DNA of 8,099 nt from Chloroflexota bacterium (GTDB taxonomy: Bacteria > Chloroflexota > Anaerolineae > Aggregatilineales > Phototrophicaceae): NCBI GenBank assembly GCA_010092805.1, contig JAADYY010000691.1:1-8099 (forward strand), given 5' to 3'. The notes beneath the pieces are model-generated. The model did no database searches and had not been told where the DNA came from. It saw only the letters and a program-made list of their open reading frames with translations. Below are positions 1-6,371 of the stretch, piece by piece. The stretch's first letter is position 1; every line of letters begins with the position of its first letter. Both the position numbers and the translations under genes were made by a program.

Positions 1-1023
1 TAGCGCCAGCGGGATCACCGCACCGACCGACCGGAGCATCGTCAGCGGTGCGGTCGTCAAAATCGCCGCCGCCAACGACGCGATCAGCAGCAGCCCGATC
101 CACAGCGCCTGAATCCGCCGCCGCACCACCCACCACCCGCCGATCAACCCGGCAGCCGCGAGGATCGCCAGTGGCGCGTCGAGGATCGGGCGACCGGGCA
201 GGTTGTGGACGACCTCGTCCACCCCGTGCGTCACCCAGACCGGCACCCACGCCCGCATGTTGGCGATCAGCTCATCAACGCTCGTGATGGCCACTTGCGC
301 GATGCGCGTTTGCGGGTTGTCCAGCAGCGTGATCACCAGCGGCAGGCTGATCAGGCCCCAGATCAGCGCGGCGGTGGCGATTTGGCGGCGCTGTGCTGGC
401 GTCGTGATGAACCAGCCGATCAGCAGCAGCCCAGCGAGGATCAGCCACAGGCGCGCGGCCAGATACGTGTAAAGCAGCAGGCCGAGCAGGGCACCGCCAG
501 CGATCCACAACGGCCAGCGATTCGCCCGGTGCGCCCGCCACAGCACCGCAAACGCCAGCGCCCCGACCAGCGGATACAGGATCGCGCGGAACGCATGGTG
601 GCTGTGCAGCACATGCCAGAACAGGACCGCCAGCGCTGCCACCGCCCAGATCGCGGCGCGCGGGCCGAATAGCGCACGTCCCAGCGGGTAGAGGGCGGCC
701 AGAGTCAGGATACCGGTGAAAATGGCCGTCAAGCGTAAGGCGAACGCCCCACCGCCGAAGATCGCCAGCGCTGGCGTGAGCGTGTACATCCACAGGCTTT
801 CGCGCCCAAAGTTGTCTGGGAAGAAAGGAGTCAGGCGCGGCGACGCGAGCAGCGACAACGCATCGACGCCGTAATACGCCTCGTCGTGATGCACCAGCGT
901 GGACATTGCGCCCAACCCGGTGATCCGCAGCGCGGCACCCGCCAGGATCACCAGCGTCACCGCCAGCAGCGTCGTTGAACGGCGCGCGCCTACAGACGCG
1001 CTGGCTTGAGCTGCCGTGCTCAC
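1..1023 (-). CDS. Polytopic GT-C (GT39/PMT/ArnT-like) membrane glycosyltransferase, partial
   Basis: The frame is open for 341 codons from a GTG at 1023 to the window edge, so the C-terminus is missing. The protein is very hydrophobic with many predicted membrane segments, the first at about residues 18-36. After it comes HHDEAYYGVDA (about residues 45-55), which fits the acidic motif in the first outer loop of GT-C enzymes. Next come RESLWMYTLTPAL and a run ending in LRLTAIFTG, both typical of the PMT_2/ArnT-like family. HSHHAFRAILYPL follows at about 141-153. Such enzymes move a sugar from a polyprenyl-phosphate donor to a lipid, glycan or protein on the outer membrane face; the acceptor here is unknown. 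The start is the first possible one after the in-frame TGA of the upstream sugar transferase, 12 bases away. It has no clear ribosome binding site, so translational coupling is likely. An ATG at codon 40 would remove the first membrane helix and is less likely. Confidence 0.82.
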   Translation of the reverse strand, partial: MSTAAQASASVGARRSTTLLAVTLVILAGAALRITGLGAMSTLVHHDEAYYGVDALSLLASPRLTPFFPDNFGRESLWMYTLTPALAIFGGGAFALRLTAIFTGILTLAALYPLGRALFGPRAAIWAVAALAVLFWHVLHSHHAFRAILYPLVGALAFAVLWRAHRANRWPLWIAGGALLGLLLYTYLAARLWLILAGLLLIGWFITTPAQRRQIATAALIWGLISLPLVITLLDNPQTRIAQVAITSVDELIANMRAWVPVWVTHGVDEVVHNLPGRPILDAPLAILAAAGLIGGWWVVRRRIQALWIGLLLIASLAAAILTTAPLTMLRSVGAVIPLAL

Positions 1024-1035
1024 GACGCGCGCGGG

Positions 1036-2517
1036 TCAGTAGGCGTTGGCATCACGGCTCAGCACAATGTTGAACACCGTGCGAATGATAATTTTAATAT
1101 CGAGCCACAGCGACCAATTTTCGACGTACCACAAATCATAAGCGGTGCGCTCGGCAATCGATGTATCGCCGCGCAGCCCGTTCACCTGCGCCCAGCCAGT
1201 CATCCCGGCTTTCTCGCGGTGCCGTTCCTGATAGCGTGGGATCTGCTCGCGGAACTGCTGCACATACACCGGGCGTTCCGGGCGCGGCCCCACCAGACTC
1301 ATCTCGCCGACCAACACATTGATCAACTGCGGCAGTTCGTCCCAGCTCGTGCGCCGCATGATGCGCCCCAGCTTGGTCACGCGCGGGTCATTCTTGACCG
1401 TCCAACCCGGCCCGTTGGATTCGGCGTTCTGGCGCATGGTGCGGAACTTGATCATCCGGAACGGGCGCTCATCCAGGCCCATCCGCTCCTGCGTGTAGAA
1501 GACCGGCCCCTGAGATTCTAGCTTGATCAGCAGCGCGGTCAGCAGCAGCAGCGGCGAGACCATCACCAGCCCAGCCGCCGCACCCACCACATCCATCCCG
1601 CGTTTCAGGCTCAGCTTCCAGCCGCGCAGCGCGATGTCGCGCACCGTGATCAGCGGCGTGCCACCCAGGTGATCCACGCTGAGATCGCCCGCCATATAGG
1701 CGAACATATCCGGGTAGACCTTGATGTCCACGCGCCCGCGCTGGCACAGCGTGATCAGCTCGACCAATTCGCTGCGCTGCGCGTCCGGCAGCGCAATGAT
1801 CACCTGCTCCACGCTGTACATATCGATCAGGCGCGGCAGGTCGCGGTAGCCGCCCAGAATCGGCACACCGAGGATGCGTCCGTTGCGCTTCGGGCTGACA
1901 TTGACGACGCCGACGACGTTGTAGCCGAGTTCAGGGGTGTTGACCAGCTTGCGGGCGATGTCACGGGCGACCCGCCCCATCCCCACGATGATCAAGTTGT
2001 CGCGCTCGATCTTGCGCTGCCGCAGCCAACGACGCAGCGCGCGGTGCAGTTCGCGGCCCAACGTCACCAGCATGACGCTGAGACCCCACACGTAAAAGAA
2101 CAGCGAACGCGGGTAATCGACCGAATCGAATGTCGTGCCCCGGAAGATCAACTCCTGGATGCTGATCGCCATAAACGCGCCCATCGTCACCCCCACAAAC
2201 ACGTTGCGCGCTTGATCAAAGCGGCTGATGGCGCGGGGTTGGTGATACATCCGCGAGAAGTAGAAAATCCCCACGATCACCGTGATTTGCAGGGTCAGCG
2301 TCGGCAAATAGACGTTGAACGGCGGCTGCTCCGGCGGAATCCAATGCAAAAACGGCAGGTTGCCGCGCACCCAATGGCCCAGCGCGAACGCCAGCACCAG
2401 CATGAGCACATCGGTGACGCCCAGCAGCAGGCCCAGAATAGTCTTCAGGCGCAGCGATCTGTGTGTTCCAACAGCGTTTAGCTGCTGGACACCTGCGGCT
2501 TGCGTATCTCCGGCCAC
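1036..2517 (-). CDS. Polyprenyl-phosphate sugar-1-phosphate transferase (WcaJ/WbaP-like)
   Basis: This predicted 493-residue inner-membrane enzyme transfers a sugar-1-phosphate from a nucleotide sugar to undecaprenyl phosphate, the first step of exopolysaccharide, capsule or O-unit assembly. Four N-terminal membrane helices lie at about residues 26-46, 72-92, 107-126 and 138-157. A Rossmann-like CoA-binding-type domain follows, with VGMGRVA near 178-184. A further hydrophobic segment (about 308-335) leads into the catalytic domain: VFYTQERMGL (339), KFRTMR (357), WDELPQL (392), SLVGPRPE (407) and GMTGWAQVNG (438). The C-terminus ends in NAY, as in many WcaJ-type proteins. Length and domain order match full-size family members. 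The frame stays open to an ATG at 2739, but that would overlap the glycosyltransferase upstream by 262 bases and add a low-complexity stretch. I therefore chose the GTG at 2517, which has AAGGG 12 bases before it and overlaps by 40 bases. The sugar specificity cannot be read from sequence. Confidence 0.9.
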   Translation of the reverse strand: MAGDTQAAGVQQLNAVGTHRSLRLKTILGLLLGVTDVLMLVLAFALGHWVRGNLPFLHWIPPEQPPFNVYLPTLTLQITVIVGIFYFSRMYHQPRAISRFDQARNVFVGVTMGAFMAISIQELIFRGTTFDSVDYPRSLFFYVWGLSVMLVTLGRELHRALRRWLRQRKIERDNLIIVGMGRVARDIARKLVNTPELGYNVVGVVNVSPKRNGRILGVPILGGYRDLPRLIDMYSVEQVIIALPDAQRSELVELITLCQRGRVDIKVYPDMFAYMAGDLSVDHLGGTPLITVRDIALRGWKLSLKRGMDVVGAAAGLVMVSPLLLLTALLIKLESQGPVFYTQERMGLDERPFRMIKFRTMRQNAESNGPGWTVKNDPRVTKLGRIMRRTSWDELPQLINVLVGEMSLVGPRPERPVYVQQFREQIPRYQERHREKAGMTGWAQVNGLRGDTSIAERTAYDLWYVENWSLWLDIKIIIRTVFNIVLSRDANAY

Positions 2518-3386
2518 AGACCACGCCCACCCTTCATCAGTAGCGCGGCCAGCACGAGGTTGTGCAGCCACCAGGGTGTCGTCATCCGGTAGTGCTTCCG
2601 ATAGAAGATCAGCATCGCGCGCCAGAACTCGAACTGCGCCTTCTGGCTGCGCCGGCTGGCGGCGCGTTTGACGTGCTTGACCACCACGCGCGGATTGTAG
2701 ACGACGGTCCAGCCCGCCGCTTTGATTCGATACGCCCAATCTAAATCCTCTCCGTACATGAAAAAGATCTCATCCAGCAGGCCCACCGCCTCGATAGCTT
2801 CGCGCCGGATTTGCATGTACGCCCCAACCACCGAGTCCACCTCGGTTTCCTGGTCGGGGTCAAGATAAGTCATGTTGTAGCGTGCGAACCGGGGGCTGTG
2901 GGGGAACACCTTCGCCAAACCGCTGTAATGATACGCAGCGGTCATCGGTGTGGGGAAGCTGCGCCGACACGCCTTATCGAGACTGCCGTCGAGCAGCACC
3001 AATTTCGGCCCCGCCACACCGATCTCTGGACGCGAGTCCATGAATGCGACCATCTGCGCGAAGGCATCCGGCGGCACTTCGGTATCCGGGTTGAGCAGCA
3101 GCGCGTAACGCGGCGCGGCGGCGTCAACTGCCCCCGCCCCATGATAGCCCAGCGCCCTCAGGCCGAGATTGTTTCCGCACGAATAGCCATCATTGGTCGC
3201 ACTCTCGATCAATTCCACCGACGGAAACTCAGTGCGCACCAGCGCGGCGCTGTCATCCGACGATGCATTGTCCACCACAATCACACGCAAAGTGAAAGCA
3301 CCCGTGCTGGCGAGCACCGTCTCCAGGCAGCGCTTCAGATAATCGCGCGTGTTCCAGTTGAGGATGACGATCCCCAGATCGTGCAT
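2478..3386 (-). CDS. Family 2 glycosyltransferase (rhamnosyltransferase/WbbL-like)
   Basis: This 302-residue GT-A fold enzyme is predicted to be cytoplasmic or membrane-associated and to transfer a sugar from a nucleotide donor to a growing glycan. The N-terminus IVILNWN is the classic first strand. VVDNASSDDS follows at about 37-46, LLLNPDTE, the DxD-type metal site region, at about 97-103, and VVGAYMQIRREA at 186-197. FFMYGEDLDWAYR at 208-220 carries the ED.D acidic motif. The basic C-terminal part with FWRAMLIFYRKHY and a hydrophobic stretch (about 270-285) may contact the membrane. The frame is open back to an ATG at 3434, but that start lies upstream of the predicted promoter -10 site. 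The ATG at 3386 has GGGAG just upstream and begins exactly at the conserved fold. It overlaps the next gene by about 40 bases, so the two are probably translated together. Rhamnosyl specificity is only a family resemblance. Confidence 0.9.
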   Translation of the reverse strand: MHDLGIVILNWNTRDYLKRCLETVLASTGAFTLRVIVVDNASSDDSAALVRTEFPSVELIESATNDGYSCGNNLGLRALGYHGAGAVDAAAPRYALLLNPDTEVPPDAFAQMVAFMDSRPEIGVAGPKLVLLDGSLDKACRRSFPTPMTAAYHYSGLAKVFPHSPRFARYNMTYLDPDQETEVDSVVGAYMQIRREAIEAVGLLDEIFFMYGEDLDWAYRIKAAGWTVVYNPRVVVKHVKRAASRRSQKAQFEFWRAMLIFYRKHYRMTTPWWLHNLVLAALLMKGGRGLWPEIRKPQVSSS

Positions 3387-3414
3387 GATCGCTCCCGTTC
3401 GCACAACGCGGCGG

Positions 3415-3441
3415 ATTTTACCACAAAATCGCAATGGTCAA
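3415..3441 (-). promoter_or_regulatory. Predicted sigma70-type promoter of the glycan cluster
   Basis: On the minus strand, TTGACC (3436-3441) is followed after 15 bases by TAAAAT (3415-3420). The -10 box is preceded by TGG, giving an extended -10 motif that can compensate for the short spacer. It lies in a local AT-rich patch between murE and the glycosyltransferase gene, and the ATG at 3386 begins about 29 bases downstream of the -10 box. It suggests the three glycan genes are transcribed separately from murE. Confidence 0.45.
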
Positions 3442-3489
3442 ATTGGCGTTTGCCCTACGTAGGTGCGCTGCTACGAATTTCTGTCGCGT

Positions 3490-5034
3490 TCAGCCCGCAG
3501 CAGTCGGCAAGGTGCGCAGTGGATCGCCCGTGAGTGCCGCCCGCAGCGCCGCCCGGTCATCCCAGGGGTACTCGGTTGTGCCGAAACACATGCTTTGCTC
3601 GTGCCCTTTGCCGCAGGCGAGCACGACATCCCCCGCCCGCGCAATTTGGCAAGCGTATGCCAGCGCCGCCCCCCGATCCGGCACCCGAAAGACCGTCGCG
3701 CCTTCGACGCCGCCCGCCGACACACAGGCCGCCATCATCACATCCAGAATCGCATCCAGCGACTCGGTGCGCGGATCTTCGGCGGTCAGGATCGTGACAT
3801 CGGCCAGGCGCGCCGAAATTTCGGCCATTAAGCGCCGCTTCTCGCGGTCGCGCAGCCCGGCACTGCCGAACACCGCGATCACCCGGCCCCCCGGCCCCAC
3901 AAGCGTCTGCCCGGTGACCAGCGCGTTTTCGAGCGCGTGCGGCGTGTGCGCGAAATCGACCAGCGCCAGAAAATCCTGCCCGGCGTCGATGCGTTCCATC
4001 CGCCCAGGAATCGGCGGGGCAGCCGCGATCCCGGCGCGCAGGTCGTCAGCGTTGATGCCCAGCGCCGCGCCCACCGTGATCGCGGCGAGGGCGTTGCGCA
4101 CATTGAACGCGCCCACCAGCGGCAGCGCAAATATTTCCGGCGTGGTTTGCCCCGGTCGGTTGACCACAAAGCTTGTCCCGTGCGGACGGTGATCGACAGC
4201 GCTGCCGCGCACAACCGCCGCATCGAGGCCGTAGTGCAGCGTTTGATCTGCCGGAAAGGCCGCGAAAAAATCCGCGTGGGCGTCGTCCGCATTGATCACG
4301 CTGATCTTGGGTTGGCCCGGCTTGCGCGCCGACGTTCCCAGCATGGCGAACAGCCGCCCCTTCGCCGCGCGATACGCCGCGAACGTGCCATGAAAATCGA
4401 GATGCTCATGGGTGAGGTTGGTCAGCACCGCGAGATCGACATCCACGCCGTTGAGCCGGCCCTGCGCCAACCCGTGACTCGTCATCTCCAGAATCGCATA
4501 GCGGAGGCCGTTGGCGACCATCTGCGCGAGCAGCGCCTGCACCTGCGGCGCGCCCGGTGTTGTGACGTGCAGGCCAGTTTCTTGCGTGCGATCTCCGAGA
4601 TCCGCCGCCACTGTGCTGATCAAGCCAACTTTGTTCGGGTGCGCCTGCCGCAGAATGCTGTGGATCAGCGTGCAGGTGGTGGTTTTGCCATCGGTGCCCG
4701 TCACACCAATGACGATCAGGTTGCGCGATGGGAAATCGTGATAGGCCGCAGCCAGATGCCCCACCGCCTCACGCGCATCCGTCACGCGGACATACGGCAC
4801 CGGCAGATCGGTGAGGGCATGAGTTCCGACGATGGCCGCCGCGCCGCGCTCAATGGCACGCGGGATGAAGTCGTGGCCGTCCGCCGTGAGTCCCGCGCGC
4901 GCCACGAACACCCCGCCCGGCTCAACCGCCGTATCCGCCTCAACAACCGCCGCAGTGATCGGTGTGTCTGCATCGCCGCGCAGCTCAAACGCCTGCGGCA
5001 AATGCGCGAGCAGATCCGCCAATGGTTTCGGCAT
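3490..5034 (-). CDS. murE: UDP-N-acetylmuramoyl-tripeptide synthetase (MurE-type Mur ligase)
   Basis: MurE is a cytoplasmic ATP-dependent ligase that adds the third, usually diamino, amino acid to UDP-MurNAc-L-Ala-D-Glu. The 514 residues show all three Mur ligase domains. The N-terminal domain has GVFVARAGLTADGHDFI (41-57). The ATP domain has GVTGTDGKTTT (110-120), EMTSHGL (183-189), TNLTHEHLDFHGT (205-217) and the lysine expected to be carbamylated in YRAAKGRLF (K225). The C-terminal domain has GRMERID (344-350), VDFAHTPHALENAL (359-372) and GKGHEQ (475-480). Where DAP-adding enzymes have DNPR, this protein has EDPR (419-422), and the GGDRD-type loop reads GSAGLRD (390-396). The third residue may therefore not be meso-diaminopimelate. 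The ATG at 5034 has GAGG eight bases upstream. The gene stands alone between a hairpin after atpF and the promoter of the glycan cluster. Confidence 0.93.
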   Translation of the reverse strand: MPKPLADLLAHLPQAFELRGDADTPITAAVVEADTAVEPGGVFVARAGLTADGHDFIPRAIERGAAAIVGTHALTDLPVPYVRVTDAREAVGHLAAAYHDFPSRNLIVIGVTGTDGKTTTCTLIHSILRQAHPNKVGLISTVAADLGDRTQETGLHVTTPGAPQVQALLAQMVANGLRYAILEMTSHGLAQGRLNGVDVDLAVLTNLTHEHLDFHGTFAAYRAAKGRLFAMLGTSARKPGQPKISVINADDAHADFFAAFPADQTLHYGLDAAVVRGSAVDHRPHGTSFVVNRPGQTTPEIFALPLVGAFNVRNALAAITVGAALGINADDLRAGIAAAPPIPGRMERIDAGQDFLALVDFAHTPHALENALVTGQTLVGPGGRVIAVFGSAGLRDREKRRLMAEISARLADVTILTAEDPRTESLDAILDVMMAACVSAGGVEGATVFRVPDRGAALAYACQIARAGDVVLACGKGHEQSMCFGTTEYPWDDRAALRAALTGDPLRTLPTAAG

Positions 5035-5060
5035 GAGTGCATCCTCGTGTGTGGATAACG

Positions 5061-5089
5061 CAAACGCGCCGGGGATCCCGGCGCGTTTG
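5061..5089. terminator. Perfect 13-bp inverted repeat between atpF and murE, likely terminator
   Basis: CAAACGCGCCGGG (5061-5073) and its exact reverse complement (5077-5089) are separated by three bases. The stem begins 25 bases after the atpF stop and ends 26 bases before the murE start. Read on the minus strand, the GC-rich core is followed by TTTGCGTT, a weak T tract. It would end the ATP synthase transcript or reduce read-through into murE. The poor T tract leaves open an mRNA-stabilising or regulatory hairpin instead. Confidence 0.55.
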
Positions 5090-5113
5090 GAAGGCTTAGC
5101 TATGTACTGCGGC

Positions 5114-6037
5114 TTAGCGCAGGTTGCTCGTGAGATTCGTCAGGCCGCTGCGGATGCTGCCATCCACCACCCGATCTTCGGTGCGGATGATCAGGCCGCC
5201 GAGGATTTCGGGATCAACGCGGAAATTGATATCCTGGTTGCCGACCTCGCCGCGCACGCGGTTTTGCTCGTCGTCGTTGAGCGGCATGGCGCTAACGACT
5301 TCCACGCGGCCGGTCAGGCCGCGCGCCGCATCCGGCACCCGCGAGAAGAAATCGCTGACGAGCGCGTGCTGACGCCCTTCGTCCAGCGCTTCGCCGATGA
5401 GCCGCTGCGACACCGCCGCCGAAATGCGGATCACCTGCGCACGCAGATCCGCGAGTTGGCGGTCGCGCTCTTCATTGGCACGCGCGCGGGCATCGCTGCG
5501 GATGTTTTCGGCTTCGGTCCGCGCTTCGGCCTCAATGTTGCGGGCGAGTTCCTCGCCGCGCGTACGCGCCGACTCGATCTCGCGCTGCGCTTCCGAGCGG
5601 GCTTCGGCACGAATTTGTTCGGCTTCTGCCTCAGCGTTGCGCCGGGCATTGGCCGCCGCCGAAGCGTCTTCCACACCCTTCTGGATCTTCTGGGTGCGCG
5701 CGTCGATCATATTGATGATCGGCTTCCACAGCAACTGGCGCAGCAGCAGGAAAATGATCAGAAAGTTGATCGTCTGGGCGAGCAGAAAGCCCGCGTTGAT
5801 ACCGAGCGACGCCAGCGGGTCGGCCCCTTCATCGATGGTGACCGCTTCGCCTTCGCCTTCGGCCCCTTCACCTGCGCCGCCCTCTTGGGCAGCCGCTTCA
5901 CCCGCCTCGCCGCCTTCTTGCGCGACGGTGGGGTCTTCACCTGCGCCGTTCTGTGCCGCCACCACCGGCACCGCGACCAGCGCGACGACCAGCGTGAGCA
6001 GCAGCAGGATCTGCTTGAGCGTCATCCATTTACGCAT
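5114..6037 (-). CDS. atpF: ATP synthase subunit b fused to a delta-type C-terminal domain
   Basis: This is a peripheral stalk protein of the F-type ATP synthase, 307 residues against about 160 for a usual b subunit. Residues 9-28 form a hydrophobic signal-like helix ending in VPVVAA. Residues 30-75 are a low-complexity Glu/Gly/Ala segment with almost no basic residues. The b-type membrane helix follows at about 78-104 (LAQTINFLIIFLLLRQLLWKP), written here as motif AQTINF then LLWKP. A long Ala/Glu/Arg coiled coil runs from about 110 to 200, then the usual b ending with ISAAVSQRLIGEAL. Residues 243-307 match the C-terminal domain of the delta/OSCP subunit: VEVVSAMPL, VDPEILGG, then GLIIRTEDRVVDGSIR. 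The delta N-terminal helical bundle that binds alpha subunits is missing. The ATG at 6037 has GGGAG upstream and lies 13 bases after atpE. No separate atpH follows; murE does. Confidence 0.92.
   Translation of the reverse strand: MRKWMTLKQILLLLTLVVALVAVPVVAAQNGAGEDPTVAQEGGEAGEAAAQEGGAGEGAEGEGEAVTIDEGADPLASLGINAGFLLAQTINFLIIFLLLRQLLWKPIINMIDARTQKIQKGVEDASAAANARRNAEAEAEQIRAEARSEAQREIESARTRGEELARNIEAEARTEAENIRSDARARANEERDRQLADLRAQVIRISAAVSQRLIGEALDEGRQHALVSDFFSRVPDAARGLTGRVEVVSAMPLNDDEQNRVRGEVGNQDINFRVDPEILGGLIIRTEDRVVDGSIRSGLTNLTSNLR
5843..5950 (-). repeat. Low-complexity Glu/Gly/Ala-coding tract within atpF
   Basis: About 108 bases made of short imperfect GAA/GGC/GCG-type codon repeats encode residues 30-65 of the b subunit, for example EGGEAGEAAAQEGGAGEG. 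It lies between the signal-like helix and the membrane helix, so it should face outside. Such tracts tend to change length by slippage, so length variation between relatives is expected. Confidence 0.7.
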
Positions 6038-6050
6038 CAGTCGCTCCCGC

Positions 6051-6281
6051 TTAACCCACGAAGGTGATCAGCAGCGCGACCACGAGTGCGTAAATACCCA
6101 GCGCTTCGGCGAACACGATACCGAGAATCATGTTGGACTGGATCTGGCCGGCGGCATCTGGGTTGCGGCCAATGGCCTGCAACGCACCCTGCACCAGCAT
6201 ACCAATGCCAATCCCCGGCCCAATCACGCCGAGCATGGCGAGACCCGCGCCAATCGCTTGCAAACCCGCATCTGTAATCAT
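6051..6281 (-). CDS. atpE: ATP synthase subunit c (proteolipid ring)
   Basis: This is a 76-residue hairpin of two membrane helices that forms the rotor ring of Fo. Helix 1 carries the GxGxGxG packing motif as GPGIGIG (21-27). The polar loop has GRNPDAAGQ (38-46) and contacts the central stalk. Helix 2 has the ion-binding carboxylate at E59 in FAEALGIYALV. The position that is Gln in sodium-type rings is Ile26, and the residues after E59 are Ala-Leu rather than Ser-Thr, so the ring is predicted to carry protons. The length is normal for the family. The ATG at 6281 has AGAGGAG nine bases upstream, the clearest ribosome binding site along with that of atpB, as expected for a subunit made in many copies. 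It lies 90 bases after atpB and 13 bases before atpF. Confidence 0.96.
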   Translation of the reverse strand: MITDAGLQAIGAGLAMLGVIGPGIGIGMLVQGALQAIGRNPDAAGQIQSNMILGIVFAEALGIYALVVALLITFVG

Positions 6282-6349
6282 GTAGTGAATCTCCTCTGGT
6301 TGCGTGTGAGAATGTTAAGTAACTACGCTCGACTTCAAGCAAATTTGGT

Positions 6350-6369
6350 GATCACCCGCTTCGGTGACC
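6350..6369 (-). other. Small hairpin in the atpB-atpE intergenic region
   Basis: Just after the atpB stop, the transcript can form a 7-bp stem with one G-U pair, GGTCACC and GGTGATC, around a 6-base loop. No T tract follows, so it is unlikely to terminate transcription. It might protect the downstream atpE message or mark a processing site, which would help make more subunit c than a. This is weak evidence from a short stem. Confidence 0.3.
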
Positions 6370-6371
6370 CG

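Noticed and set aside
275..793. A 172-codon minus-strand open frame in the left part of the window
   Set aside because: It is a different frame of the partial GT-C gene. The frame from 1023 gives an unbroken membrane protein with family motifs, while this one gives a Pro/Arg/Ala-rich sequence with none.
2518..2739. N-terminal extension of the sugar-1-phosphate transferase to the ATG at 2739
   Set aside because: It would lie entirely inside the glycosyltransferase gene, encodes low-complexity Arg/Ala/Gln-rich sequence, and the family normally starts close to the first membrane helix.
3458..3475. Possible terminator hairpin after murE (CGTAG and CTACG), with a nearby CCTACGTAGG palindrome
   Set aside because: The stem is only 5 bp, the loop is 8 bases and no T tract follows. 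Such short matches are expected by chance.
3937..5058. A 373-codon plus-strand open frame antisense to murE
   Set aside because: It mirrors murE codons, is Arg/His/Gln-rich without domain motifs, and murE on the other strand is unambiguous.
6282..6345. A separate promoter for atpE in the intergenic region
   Set aside because: TTGAAG-like and AACATT-like hexamers occur, but the -10 match is poor and I cannot distinguish it from background.
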